Source of the DNA: an uncultured Lachnospiraceae bacterium
Lineage (GTDB): Bacteria; Bacillota; Clostridia; Lachnospirales; Lachnospiraceae
Direction of reading: 5' to 3'
Assembly (NCBI GenBank): GCA_910588405.1
Contig: CAJUPT010000070.1
Location: 1 to 14,665 of the forward strand
Length of the DNA: 14,665 nt
The notes beneath the pieces are model-generated. The model searched no databases. It saw only the letters and a program-made list of their open reading frames with translations, and was not told the DNA's origin. This document shows positions 6,993 through 14,227 of the stretch, piece after piece. Made by a program: the position numbers and the translations under genes. Position 1 is the stretch's first letter. The number at the start of each line of letters is the position of its first letter.

Positions 6993-8066
6993 ATGAGTAT
7001 TGAAAAAGAAGGTAAGCTGAAAAGCTTTCTGAAGCGAAAGGATATCGAATTTTCAGCAAAACGGTACGGGATCGACGCGTTAAGCGCCATGGCGCAGGGG
7101 CTGTTTGCCTCTCTGCTGATGGGTTCTATTATGGGAACATTGGGGACGCAGCTTGGAATCCCCATATTGGAAACAGCAGGACAGCATGCTCAGGGTGCCA
7201 CAGGATTTGCCATGGCGGTAGCCATCGGCTATGCGCTGAAATGTCCGCCCCTTGTTCTGTTTTCACTGGCTGCGGTGGGTGGTGCGGCCAATTCGCTGGG
7301 CGGTGCGGGCGGACCGTTGGCAGTGCTGATCGTGACGGTGGTTGCGGCAGAGTGCGGCAAAGCAGTATCGAAGGAAACGAAAGTAGATATTATCGTGACG
7401 CCTTTTGTCACGATTTTTGTGGGAGTGGGCTTATCCGTTCTGTGCGCTCCGGCCATCGGCGTCATGGCAAGTTCCATAGGCCGGCTGATTATGTGGGCTA
7501 CGGAGCTGCAGCCTTTCTTTATGGGCGTGATTATTTCCGTAGTAGTGGGAATTGCATTGACGCTGCCGATCAGTAGCGCGGCGATCTGCGCGGCCCTTGG
7601 CCTGACCGGTCTGGCCGGAGGCGCAGCACTGGCCGGCTGCTGTGCCCAGATGGTGGGCTTTGCCGTGATGAGCTTTAAAGAAAACCGGTGGGGCGGATTA
7701 TTTGCTCAGGGAATCGGAACTTCCATGCTGCAGATGAGCAATATTGTAAAAAATCCGAGAATCTGGATTCCGCCTATTTTAACCTCCGCCATTACAGGAC
7801 CAATTTCCACCTGTCTGTTCGAAATGGAAATGAACGGCACTGCGGTTTCTTCAGGAATGGGAACTTGCGGCTTGGTAGGGCAGATTGGCGTCTATACCGG
7901 ATGGGTGGCAGATGTGGCTTCTGGCGCGAAAGCTGCCATCACCGGGATGGACTGGGCAGGGCTGTTGTTGATTTGCTTTATATTGCCAGGAATTCTCACC
8001 TGGATTTTCGGACAGGGACTGCGGAAAATGGGATGGATTAAAGAAAATGATCTGAAGCTGGATTAA
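6993..8066 (+). CDS. PfoR-like PTS EIIC-family membrane protein
   Basis: A 357-residue, strongly hydrophobic polytopic membrane protein of the PTS_EIIC_2/PfoR type. Family-like features are the N-terminal FSAKRYGIDALSAMAQGLFASLLMG-type segment (20-44), long Gly/Ala-rich helices (GGAANSLGGAGGPLA, 96-110), TLPISSAAICAALGLTGLAGG in the middle, and a C-terminal part with NPRIWIPPILTSAITGPIS, EMNGTAVSSGMGTCGLVGQIG and a final FGQGLRKMGWIK. PfoR was named in Clostridium perfringens as affecting perfringolysin O expression, but most members are annotated as sugar PTS EIIC subunits. No EIIA, EIIB or sugar gene is beside it, so the substrate is unknown and transport may not be PTS-driven. Its own promoter candidate lies upstream and acsB follows after 110 bases. 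Confidence 0.85.
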   Translation: MSIEKEGKLKSFLKRKDIEFSAKRYGIDALSAMAQGLFASLLMGSIMGTLGTQLGIPILETAGQHAQGATGFAMAVAIGYALKCPPLVLFSLAAVGGAANSLGGAGGPLAVLIVTVVAAECGKAVSKETKVDIIVTPFVTIFVGVGLSVLCAPAIGVMASSIGRLIMWATELQPFFMGVIISVVVGIALTLPISSAAICAALGLTGLAGGAALAGCCAQMVGFAVMSFKENRWGGLFAQGIGTSMLQMSNIVKNPRIWIPPILTSAITGPISTCLFEMEMNGTAVSSGMGTCGLVGQIGVYTGWVADVASGAKAAITGMDWAGLLLICFILPGILTWIFGQGLRKMGWIKENDLKLD

Positions 8067-8103
8067 AATTTGCTTTATTGTCCTATCTCTCCAATGGGAA
8101 ATA

Positions 8104-8132
8104 TTGACTTACCCCTGCAACAGTGATAAAAT
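8104..8132 (+). promoter_or_regulatory. Strong putative promoter of acsB
   Basis: TTGACT (8104-8109), a 17-base spacer and TAAAAT (8127-8132), with a TGn extended -10 immediately before it (8124-8126). Transcription would start near 8139, giving a short A/T-rich leader of about 38 bases ending in AAGGAG (8160-8165) ahead of the ATG at 8177. No terminator is visible between the PfoR-like stop and this promoter. Confidence 0.8.
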
Positions 8133-8176
8133 TTACCCGAAAAATAAAATTATAAATCAAAGGAGAGACAGTTAAA

Positions 8177-10312
8177 ATGAGTGCATTGACAGATTTGATT
8201 TATGCAGGTGCGAACGGGGTTGCAGGGCTTACGGAGAAAGTGCTGAACGATGGGATCGCGAAGTACGGAGAGGACCAGAAGGTAGCTATGCCTGATACGG
8301 CCTATTTTCTTCCGACGATTTATGCGGCTACCGGCGTGAAGGTCGCCAGATTGGGTGATTTGCCGGCTTGTGTGGGGGTGATGAAAAGTCTGATTACCAA
8401 TAAGGAAGAATTGGGCGACGCACTGAACGCGGGGCTTGCAACAGCGGTGGGAGCGGAAATTATCGAGGCATTAAAATATGTGGAAAATGCAAATCCCTAT
8501 GAAGAGGACAGCGGCATTGGCTTTGTGCCGGACCCGGTGATCCGTTCTCTGGGTGTTCCGCTGGTAACCGGCGATATCCCCGGCGTGGCCGTGGTACTGG
8601 GCAAGGCCGATCATGGGGAAGATGTGGTCAATGTCGTTAAGGATTATCAGAGCAAGGGCATCATGACTTTTTTAATCGGCGACGTCATCGAGCAGTGTAT
8701 TGAGGGCGGCGTTAAGGTAGGTCTTGATTTCCGTGTAGTTCCTCTGGGACACGATGTAACCGCCGTGATTCATGTAGTCACCGTGGCCATTCGTGCGGCA
8801 CTGATCTTTGGCAATGTGACGCCTGGCGACCTGCCTGGACTGCTGGCTTACACAAAGGAAAGAGTACCCGCATATGTCAATACCTTCGGCGCGCTGAACG
8901 AGGTGGCAGTAGCTGCAGGCGCAGGTGCCATCGCCCTGGGCTTTCCGGTGGTAGCGGATGTGGATCTGGGGGAAAATCAGGTTCCGGGCGCTTTAGAATC
9001 TGTGACCGATCATTCCATGACCGTAAAGAAATCCTTAGAGCTGCGCAATATTAAAATTAAGGTAAAAGAATTGAACATTCCGGTTGCCTTTGCGTCAGCC
9101 TTTGAGGGTGAAATTATCCGTAAAAGTGATATGCAGGTGGAATTTAGTTCCCACAAGCAGCCTACCTGCGAATTGGTTCAGACCAAAAAAGATGAAGAGA
9201 TCGAAGACCACAAGATCACCATCGTCGGCGGAGATCTGGACGAGCTGGAGGCCGGGCAGACTTATGCGCTGGCAACCATGGTAGAAGTAGCCGGAGAGAA
9301 GATGCAGCCTGATTTTGAATCTGTGATCGAGCGTAAAATTCACGCATGGTTCAATTATATGGAAGGCGTGATGCACACCGGGCAGAGAAATCAGCTCCGT
9401 GTCCGCATCAATAAGGAAGCCTTTGAAAACGGCCTGCGCCTGACCCATTTCGCCGAGGTTCTCTATACGATGATCATGGACGAGTTTGACATCGTGGTAG
9501 ATAAATGCCAGGTGACTATCGTAACCGATACGGCCAAGGTACAGGATATTCTGGACCATGTGGCTATGCCGGTTTACGAGGCCAGAGATGAGCGTCTGAA
9601 ATCATTGACGGATGAAAGCGTGGACGTATTCTATACCTGTACGCTGTGTCAGTCCTTCGCGCCTTCTCATTGCTGTGTGGTAACGCCTGAGAGACTGGGA
9701 CTGTGCGGAGCCGTATCATGGCTGGATGCGAAGGCTACGAAGGAATTGACACCTACCGGACCCTGTCAGCCTATTTCCAAGGAAGGCTGTGAGGATGAGG
9801 TGAAGGGAATCTATCCGGATGCAAACCGGATGGTGGAGGAAGCCACTCATGGCGCTTTAAGCAGAGTGACGCTGTACTCGATTATGGAGGACCCGATGAC
9901 CTCCTGCGGATGCTTTGAATGTATCTGCGGTATTGAGCCATTTTCTAACGGTGTGATTATAGCAAACCGTGAATATGCAGGCATCACGCCTCTTGGCATG
10001 ACGTTTGGCGAGCTGGCTTCTATGACAGGCGGCGGCGTTCAGACCCCTGGCTTTATGGGACATGGAAGGCATTTCATCGCTTCCAAAAAGTTTATGAGCG
10101 CGGAGGGCGGTTTTGAGCGAATCGTCTGGATGCCCAAGGAGCTGAAGGATGATGTGGCGGAGCGCCTGAATCAGTCTGCAAAGGAGAAATACGGTATCGA
10201 CAATTTCTGCGATATGATTGCGGACGAGACCATCGCCACAGACGAAGAAACGCTGATGGCATTTCTGAATGAGAAGAATCATCCGGTACTGAAGCTGGAA
10301 CCGATTATGTAA
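8177..10312 (+). CDS. acsB: CO-methylating acetyl-CoA synthase (CODH/ACS catalytic subunit AcsB)
   Basis: Makes acetyl-CoA from CO, a methyl group carried by the corrinoid iron-sulfur protein, and CoA: the final step of the Wood-Ljungdahl pathway. The 711-residue length fits full-length bacterial AcsB (Moorella about 729). The nickel A-cluster ligands are all present: CTLC at 488-491, Cys500, Cys510 and the Cys-Gly-Cys motif at 577-579. Each sits exactly 18 residues before its Moorella counterpart (506, 509, 518, 528, 595, 597). Phe211 and Phe494 match Moorella Phe229 and Phe512 near the cluster. The N-terminal domain that contacts CODH is complete, unlike the shorter archaeal CdhC. The gene has its own promoter and terminator and appears monocistronic; partners acsA, acsC, acsD and acsE are not in this window. 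It marks the organism as a likely acetogen. No defects seen. Confidence 0.97.
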   Translation: MSALTDLIYAGANGVAGLTEKVLNDGIAKYGEDQKVAMPDTAYFLPTIYAATGVKVARLGDLPACVGVMKSLITNKEELGDALNAGLATAVGAEIIEALKYVENANPYEEDSGIGFVPDPVIRSLGVPLVTGDIPGVAVVLGKADHGEDVVNVVKDYQSKGIMTFLIGDVIEQCIEGGVKVGLDFRVVPLGHDVTAVIHVVTVAIRAALIFGNVTPGDLPGLLAYTKERVPAYVNTFGALNEVAVAAGAGAIALGFPVVADVDLGENQVPGALESVTDHSMTVKKSLELRNIKIKVKELNIPVAFASAFEGEIIRKSDMQVEFSSHKQPTCELVQTKKDEEIEDHKITIVGGDLDELEAGQTYALATMVEVAGEKMQPDFESVIERKIHAWFNYMEGVMHTGQRNQLRVRINKEAFENGLRLTHFAEVLYTMIMDEFDIVVDKCQVTIVTDTAKVQDILDHVAMPVYEARDERLKSLTDESVDVFYTCTLCQSFAPSHCCVVTPERLGLCGAVSWLDAKATKELTPTGPCQPISKEGCEDEVKGIYPDANRMVEEATHGALSRVTLYSIMEDPMTSCGCFECICGIEPFSNGVIIANREYAGITPLGMTFGELASMTGGGVQTPGFMGHGRHFIASKKFMSAEGGFERIVWMPKELKDDVAERLNQSAKEKYGIDNFCDMIADETIATDEETLMAFLNEKNHPVLKLEPIM

Positions 10313-10350
10313 GATGTAATGTCTGGCCGGATATCAGTCAGTTATCATAG

Positions 10351-10403
10351 CTAATAGGATTCGGATGTCAAAATCAGATCTTTTGGCACCCGAATCCTAT
10401 TAG
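10351..10403 (+). repeat. Long 23-bp-armed hairpin after acsB
   Basis: The outer arms CTAATAGGATTCGG (10351-10364) and CCGAATCCTATTAG (10390-10403) match perfectly. After one A/C mismatch the pairing continues as TGTCAAAA (10366-10373) against TTTTGGCA (10381-10388) with one G-U pair, closing on a 7-base loop. There is no T-run after it on either strand, so it is not an ordinary terminator. It lies 38 bases after the acsB stop and just before a separate canonical terminator. It may be an mRNA-stabilising or processing structure, or a small palindromic repeat element. Confidence 0.85.
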
Positions 10404-10407
10404 TAAA

Positions 10408-10455
10408 ACGCGCAGGACAGATTTGTAGCAATGCGGTCCTGCGCGTCTGTTTTTT
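10408..10455 (+). terminator. Rho-independent terminator of acsB
   Basis: A perfect 11-bp stem, ACGCGCAGGAC (10408-10418) with GTCCTGCGCGT (10436-10446), a 17-base loop, and a run of six T (10450-10455). This ends the acsB transcription unit cleanly. Confidence 0.93.
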
Positions 10456-10645
10456 CAATCACTTGTTAACTTTTCTTTGAATGTCAACAAAAGGTTTTCC
10501 TTTTTTCGCAGATTTTTATGCGATCTTTTGTGAATCTTTAGAAATTCTGACGCTTCCTTTTATTTTTATTCTATATAATAAAAACCGTACATAAAAAACA
10601 GATAGTGATGTAGAATATATATGATTGAACTAAAACAGGATGTGA
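10456..10645 (+). other. AT-rich intergenic region before the glycosyltransferase gene
   Basis: About 190 bases with no supportable gene. A perfect TATAAT lies at 10574-10579, but no good -35 box sits 16-18 bases upstream, so a promoter for the glycosyltransferase is only suggested. Together with the acsB hairpin and terminator this fills the 333-base gap between acsB and the next gene. Confidence 0.4.
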
Positions 10646-11782
10646 ATGAATATGAAAAAATATCTGACATTTGTCGTTCCCTGCTATAATTCTCAGGCAT
10701 ATATGAGAAGATGTGTGGATTCGCTGCTGACAGGCGGAGATGATGTGGAAATCCTTATAGTAAATGACGGCTCCACGGATCAAACAGGAAGGATTGCGCA
10801 GGAATATGCCGAACGGTTCCCAGGAATTGTCCGGGCGATACAGAAAGAAAACGGCGGCCATGGGTCGGGCGTAAACGCAGGGCTTGCGCTGGCACAGGGG
10901 ATCTATTTTAAGGTGGTGGATTCCGACGACTGGTTGGATCAGGATGCATATATGCGTTTGCTGATGGAACTGAGAACTTATTGTGGCGAGTCCTGCAGTG
11001 ACACGGAATCCGAAGAAAAAGCAGATGTAAACCAAATAACCAAATTAGCCTGCGGGACAGAACCGGAAAAAGAAACCGGAACAAAACGTGAAACATCTCT
11101 TTATCCTGACATGATCGTCTGCAATTATGTATATAATCATTTATATGAGGGTACCACCCGTTCTATGGGCTATCAGAACGTATTTCCGGAGGGCAGGCTG
11201 TTCGGATGGGATGAGATCGGGCATTTCAGGCCGTCCCAGTATCTGGTGATGCATGCGCTGATCTTTCGGACAGAGCTTTTGCGGAAAGTGGGCGTAAAGC
11301 TGCCGGAGCATACCTTTTATGTGGATAATCTGTTTGCCTGCCAGCCCTTGCCCAGTGTGAAATGGATTCGGTATATGGATATCGATCTGTACCAGTATTT
11401 TCTCGGCAGAGAAGATCAGTCGGTTAATGAAAGAGTGCTGATGTCCCGGATTGATCAGCAGATCAGGGTGACGAAACTGGTATCGGAATGCGTGGATCTG
11501 GAAGTGGTGAAGCAGGAGCATCCGAAGCTGGCCGCCTATCTGTGCCGGAATATTTCAGTAATGCTTTCTATTTCATCTGTTCATTTACTGCTGATCGGCA
11601 CAGAGGAAGCGTATCAGAAACGGGAAGAATTGTGGCAGGAGATCAGGCGGATGAATTCGATGCTTTACTACCGGCTGCGGTTCACAGCATTAAGCGGCTT
11701 TACCTATCTTCCCGGACGGCTGGGCGGCCTGCTCACCATCGGCGGCTATCGGGCGGCGAAACGGATCTACCAGTTTCAGTGA
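10646..11782 (+). CDS. Family 2 glycosyltransferase
   Basis: A 378-residue cytoplasmic or membrane-associated enzyme with a GT-A fold that would transfer a sugar from a nucleotide donor to a surface glycan or lipid acceptor. The N-terminus shows the GT2 landmarks: LTFVVPCYNSQAYMRRCVDSLL (7-28), VEILIVNDGSTDQT (34-47), ENGGHGSGVNAGL (68-80), and the metal-binding VVDSDDWLD (90-98). Residues about 109-145 form a charged, Glu/Lys/Thr-rich insert between the metal motif and MIVCNYVYNHLYEG. The C-terminal half has no clear transmembrane helix. The start is the ATG at 10646 with ACAGGA upstream (10634-10639); a second in-frame ATG at 10652 is possible. Donor and acceptor cannot be deduced. It sits before a papain-like gene and a flippase-like gene, but each side has its own signals. 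Confidence 0.88.
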   Translation: MNMKKYLTFVVPCYNSQAYMRRCVDSLLTGGDDVEILIVNDGSTDQTGRIAQEYAERFPGIVRAIQKENGGHGSGVNAGLALAQGIYFKVVDSDDWLDQDAYMRLLMELRTYCGESCSDTESEEKADVNQITKLACGTEPEKETGTKRETSLYPDMIVCNYVYNHLYEGTTRSMGYQNVFPEGRLFGWDEIGHFRPSQYLVMHALIFRTELLRKVGVKLPEHTFYVDNLFACQPLPSVKWIRYMDIDLYQYFLGREDQSVNERVLMSRIDQQIRVTKLVSECVDLEVVKQEHPKLAAYLCRNISVMLSISSVHLLLIGTEEAYQKREELWQEIRRMNSMLYYRLRFTALSGFTYLPGRLGGLLTIGGYRAAKRIYQFQ

Positions 11783-11830
11783 CTTAACGTTAGCCGACTT
11801 GAAATGAACGGGAATTAAGATAAATTTAAG

Positions 11831-11859
11831 TTGATATCCGTTCAAAAATATTTTAAAAT
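11831..11859 (+). promoter_or_regulatory. Putative promoter of the papain-like/flippase pair
   Basis: TTGATA (11831-11836), a 17-base spacer and TAAAAT (11854-11859) lie 40 bases ahead of the ATG at 11899. Inverted copies TGAACGG (11805-11811) and CCGTTCA (11838-11844) flank the -35 region, the second falling inside the spacer; this could be an operator but is short. Confidence 0.6.
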
Positions 11860-11898
11860 AAAAGCCGCAATTCAATTTGTGTGAAAGGGTAAAATTTT

Positions 11899-12465
11899 AT
11901 GGCATATATTTATCTTGCCTTTGTGGATACGCCGGGACTGTTTGCCTCGATGATCCACAGATATCTGAAACAGAAATACATTCATGTGGCGCTTTCTCTG
12001 GACGCAGAGCTGGAGGAGACCTACAGCGTCGGACGGCGCAATCCTTATGTTCCGCTGATCGCAGGCTTTGAGCGTGAAAATAAGCGGAGCATTCTTGGTG
12101 CATTTCCCACGGCGGAATACATGATCTGCCGGATGGAGGTGACAGAGGCGCAAAAGGAACAGATCAGGGAGCGGCTTCGAAGCGACTATCAGAAGCGATT
12201 TCATTTCCATTATGCTGTGATTGGCCTGCTGCCACTGGTGATGGGAAAGGCTTTTTATCAGAAGGGGCATTTTACCTGCTCATCCTATGTGGCAAAGGTC
12301 CTTGAGGAAGCTGGAATTGTAATAGCAGATAAGCATTTTTCTTTGGTGACGCCTAAAGACTTCTATCACTATCCGGAGAAAACCTGTATTTTCGAGGGAA
12401 CGCTTGCAGAACTGGTGATGCGGTCCGGCGTAAAGAAATATGGAATTATCGGGGGCAGCTTATGA
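11899..12465 (+). CDS. Small NlpC/P60-like (permuted papain-fold) protein
   Basis: A 188-residue protein without signal peptide or obvious membrane helix. It shows the layout of circularly permuted papain-like (YiiX/LRAT-like) enzymes: an early His in YIHVALSLD (His29) followed by the segment EETYSVGRRNPY, and a later Cys in GHFTCSSYVAKVLEEAG (Cys127) at the start of a helix. The His-before-Cys order is what the permuted fold predicts. Such proteins can be amidases, peptidases, or lipid acyl hydrolases/transferases. The start ATG has AAAGGG at 11884-11889. The stop codon overlaps the next gene's ATG (ATGA), so the two are probably co-translated, which hints at a role linked to a membrane lipid or envelope step. 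The fold call rests on motif pattern only; the reaction is unknown. Confidence 0.7.
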   Translation: MAYIYLAFVDTPGLFASMIHRYLKQKYIHVALSLDAELEETYSVGRRNPYVPLIAGFERENKRSILGAFPTAEYMICRMEVTEAQKEQIRERLRSDYQKRFHFHYAVIGLLPLVMGKAFYQKGHFTCSSYVAKVLEEAGIVIADKHFSLVTPKDFYHYPEKTCIFEGTLAELVMRSGVKKYGIIGGSL

Positions 12466-13535
12466 AAGGCGATACGGAGGGCGGACAGCGGATGAAAAAC
12501 AGGAGGAGGCGTCTCATTGAAATATTGTTTTTTCTGGCGGTGATGGCGCTGTCCTTTTACACCGTTTTTCACGGACAGGATATCAGCCTGATCTGGGAGG
12601 AAATGCAGAAGCTGTCGGCCCTTTCCATCTGTGCGGCGATTGTTACCGCCCTTTTCTTTGTCAGCGCGGAAGGTATAATGATTTATTATCTGCTTCGGGC
12701 GCTGGGAGGAAAAAGCGGACTTTTGCGCTGTATTTCCTATTCGTTTATCGGATTTTTTTATTCTGGTATTACTCCTTCCGCCACAGGCGGACAGCCTATG
12801 CAGCTTTACTATCTGAAAAAGGATGGGAACGGCCTGGCGGACAGCTCGGTGGTTCTGATGGTAGTGGCGCTGATTTATAAATTTGTGCTGGTGGTGTGGG
12901 GCGTTCTGATGCTGCTGTTCTGGCACGGACCGCTGAAGGCTTATCTGGGGAGCTATTTTGGCCTATATTTGCTGGGGCTGGCACTGAATGCCGGTCTGGT
13001 AGTGATTCTTTTAGGCGTGATGCTGTGGCCGGAGGGGATGAAAGGACTGCTGCGAAGCGTGGAAGAACTGCTGGTGTTTCTTCATCTGTTAAAGCCCTCT
13101 GAAAAACGGAAAGTAAAAGTGCTGCGGTTTGTAGACAGCTATCAGAATGCCATCAGTTTTTTGATCGAGCATAAGAAAAAGGTTTGTTTTGTAGTAGCGT
13201 TCACCTGCCTGCAGCGTGCCAGTGTATTTGTTCTTACCTATATTATATACAGAGGCTTTGACCTGCAGGGGACGGACATGTTTTCTGTTATGTTTTTGCA
13301 GGCTTCCGTGTACATAGCAGTGGACATGCTGCCGGTGCCAGGTGCTCAGGGAATTACAGAGTTGATGTACCGCAGCATATTCCTTCCCGTGTTTACAACG
13401 CAGTACATTATGCCGTCGCTCTATGTGACCAGAGGCATTAGCTTTTATTTTTTGCTGGTGATCAGTATTCTGGTGATTGGAGGAAACTGGCTTTACAGAA
13501 GAGAAACCGCCAAAAATTTCAAAAACCCCTTGTAA
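12462..13535 (+). CDS. Flippase-like integral membrane protein, LPG_synthase_TM (UPF0104) family
   Basis: A 357-residue polytopic membrane protein like the transmembrane half of MprF and the YbhN/AglD group; the cytosolic aminoacyl-transfer domain of MprF is absent. Diagnostic motifs are YSGITPSATGGQPMQLYYL (100-118) and DMLPVPGAQGITE (288-300). There are about eight helices, with a positively charged N-terminus (KNRRRRL) and a charged cytoplasmic loop near 210-240. Family members are linked to movement or modification of membrane lipids and glycolipids, and this one probably has such a role. The ATG at 12462 overlaps the previous stop by four bases; an alternative in-frame ATG at 12492 has a better ribosome binding site (GGAGGG, 12476-12481), so the first 10 residues are uncertain. 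Its TAA stop lies within the -35 box of the next promoter. Confidence 0.88.
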   Translation: MKGDTEGGQRMKNRRRRLIEILFFLAVMALSFYTVFHGQDISLIWEEMQKLSALSICAAIVTALFFVSAEGIMIYYLLRALGGKSGLLRCISYSFIGFFYSGITPSATGGQPMQLYYLKKDGNGLADSSVVLMVVALIYKFVLVVWGVLMLLFWHGPLKAYLGSYFGLYLLGLALNAGLVVILLGVMLWPEGMKGLLRSVEELLVFLHLLKPSEKRKVKVLRFVDSYQNAISFLIEHKKKVCFVVAFTCLQRASVFVLTYIIYRGFDLQGTDMFSVMFLQASVYIAVDMLPVPGAQGITELMYRSIFLPVFTTQYIMPSLYVTRGISFYFLLVISILVIGGNWLYRRETAKNFKNPL

Positions 13536-13558
13536 TTTACAGAACAGGGTGCTATACT
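13530..13558 (+). promoter_or_regulatory. Putative promoter of the rimP-nusA operon
   Basis: TTGTAA (13530-13535), a 17-base spacer and TATACT (13553-13558), with an extended -10 TGC just before it (13550-13552). The -35 box contains the stop codon of the upstream flippase-like gene. The predicted start of transcription is about 13565, leaving a leader of about 135 bases before rimP. Confidence 0.8.
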
Positions 13559-13586
13559 AGGGAAGAAATTAATTGTGACCGGAGCT

Positions 13587-13614
13587 GAAAGAGTGGGCGA
13601 AAGCCCACTCTTTC
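13587..13614 (+). promoter_or_regulatory. GAAA-tetraloop hairpin in the rimP leader
   Basis: A perfect 12-bp stem, GAAAGAGTGGGC (13587-13598) and GCCCACTCTTTC (13603-13614), closed by a GAAA tetraloop. It begins about 22 bases after the predicted transcription start and lies 84 bases before the rimP start. Only three T follow the GC-rich part before CGATG, so it is a poor terminator; a leader or attenuation-type control element for the rimP-nusA operon is more likely. Confidence 0.8.
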
Positions 13615-13683
13615 GATGTGTTATAAAAAGATTTTGCAGCGATAAGCAGTATAACTGTGCATAGCGGCAAGATTCTACAAAAC

Positions 13684-13690
13684 AGGAGGA
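13684..13690 (+). promoter_or_regulatory. Ribosome binding site that fixes the rimP TTG start
   Basis: AGGAGGA lies 8 bases before the TTG at 13699. It supports TTG over the upstream in-frame GTG at 13657, which has no such site and would add a non-family extension. Confidence 0.8.
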
Positions 13691-13698
13691 AAACAGGA

Positions 13699-14175
13699 TT
13701 GACAAAAAGGGAAGAATACGAACAGCGGGCGGAACAGCTTCTGATGCCTGTGATTCAGGAAAATGGCTTTGAGCTGGTGGACGTGGAGTATGTGAAAGAA
13801 GCGGGAACCCGTTATCTGCGCGCCTATATTGACAAGGAAGGCGGCATTACCATCGACGACTGCGAGCTGGTCAGCCGGGCCTTCGGACAGCTTTTGGACG
13901 CGGAGGACTTTATCGAGGAAAGCTATGTCCTGGAAGTCAGTTCGCCGGGGCTGGGACGGCCATTAAAAAAGGAAAAGGACTTTGTCCGCAGCATCGGAAA
14001 GGATGTGGAGGTCAAACTGTTTAAACCCCTGAGCAAGGAAAAAAAGGAAAAGGATTTTTTGGGGACGCTGAAATCCTACGACGGCGCTTTCGTGACCATC
14101 GTACAGGAAAGCGGCGAGGAGCTTACGCTGGAACGCTCTGCCATTGCGTTGATCCGTCTGGCTTTTGTATGGTGA
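13699..14175 (+). CDS. rimP: Ribosome maturation factor RimP
   Basis: Needed for maturation of the 30S ribosomal subunit; acts in the cytoplasm. The 158-residue product has the N-terminal domain ending in the hallmark YVLEVSSPGLGRPLKKEKDF (about 74-93), followed by the SH3-like C-terminal domain (about 95-155) with GTLKSYDGAFVTI. ITIDDCELVSRAFGQLLD (about 50-67) is also typical. The start is TTG at 13699, chosen for the AGGAGGA ribosome binding site and for the usual RimP N-terminus (TKREEYEQRAEQLLMPVI). It is the first gene of the conserved rimP-nusA operon, with nusA 52 bases downstream. A non-ATG start in an operon's first gene may dampen its translation relative to nusA. Confidence 0.96.
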   Translation: MTKREEYEQRAEQLLMPVIQENGFELVDVEYVKEAGTRYLRAYIDKEGGITIDDCELVSRAFGQLLDAEDFIEESYVLEVSSPGLGRPLKKEKDFVRSIGKDVEVKLFKPLSKEKKEKDFLGTLKSYDGAFVTIVQESGEELTLERSAIALIRLAFVW

Positions 14176-14227
14176 CGGCGGCGGTCAGCATGATCGTTTC
14201 ACTCAAATATGAGGAGGATACTGGAAA

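Noticed and set aside
9095..9559. A 154-codon minus-strand open frame opposite acsB
   Set aside because: Lies within the conserved AcsB coding sequence and matches no family I know.
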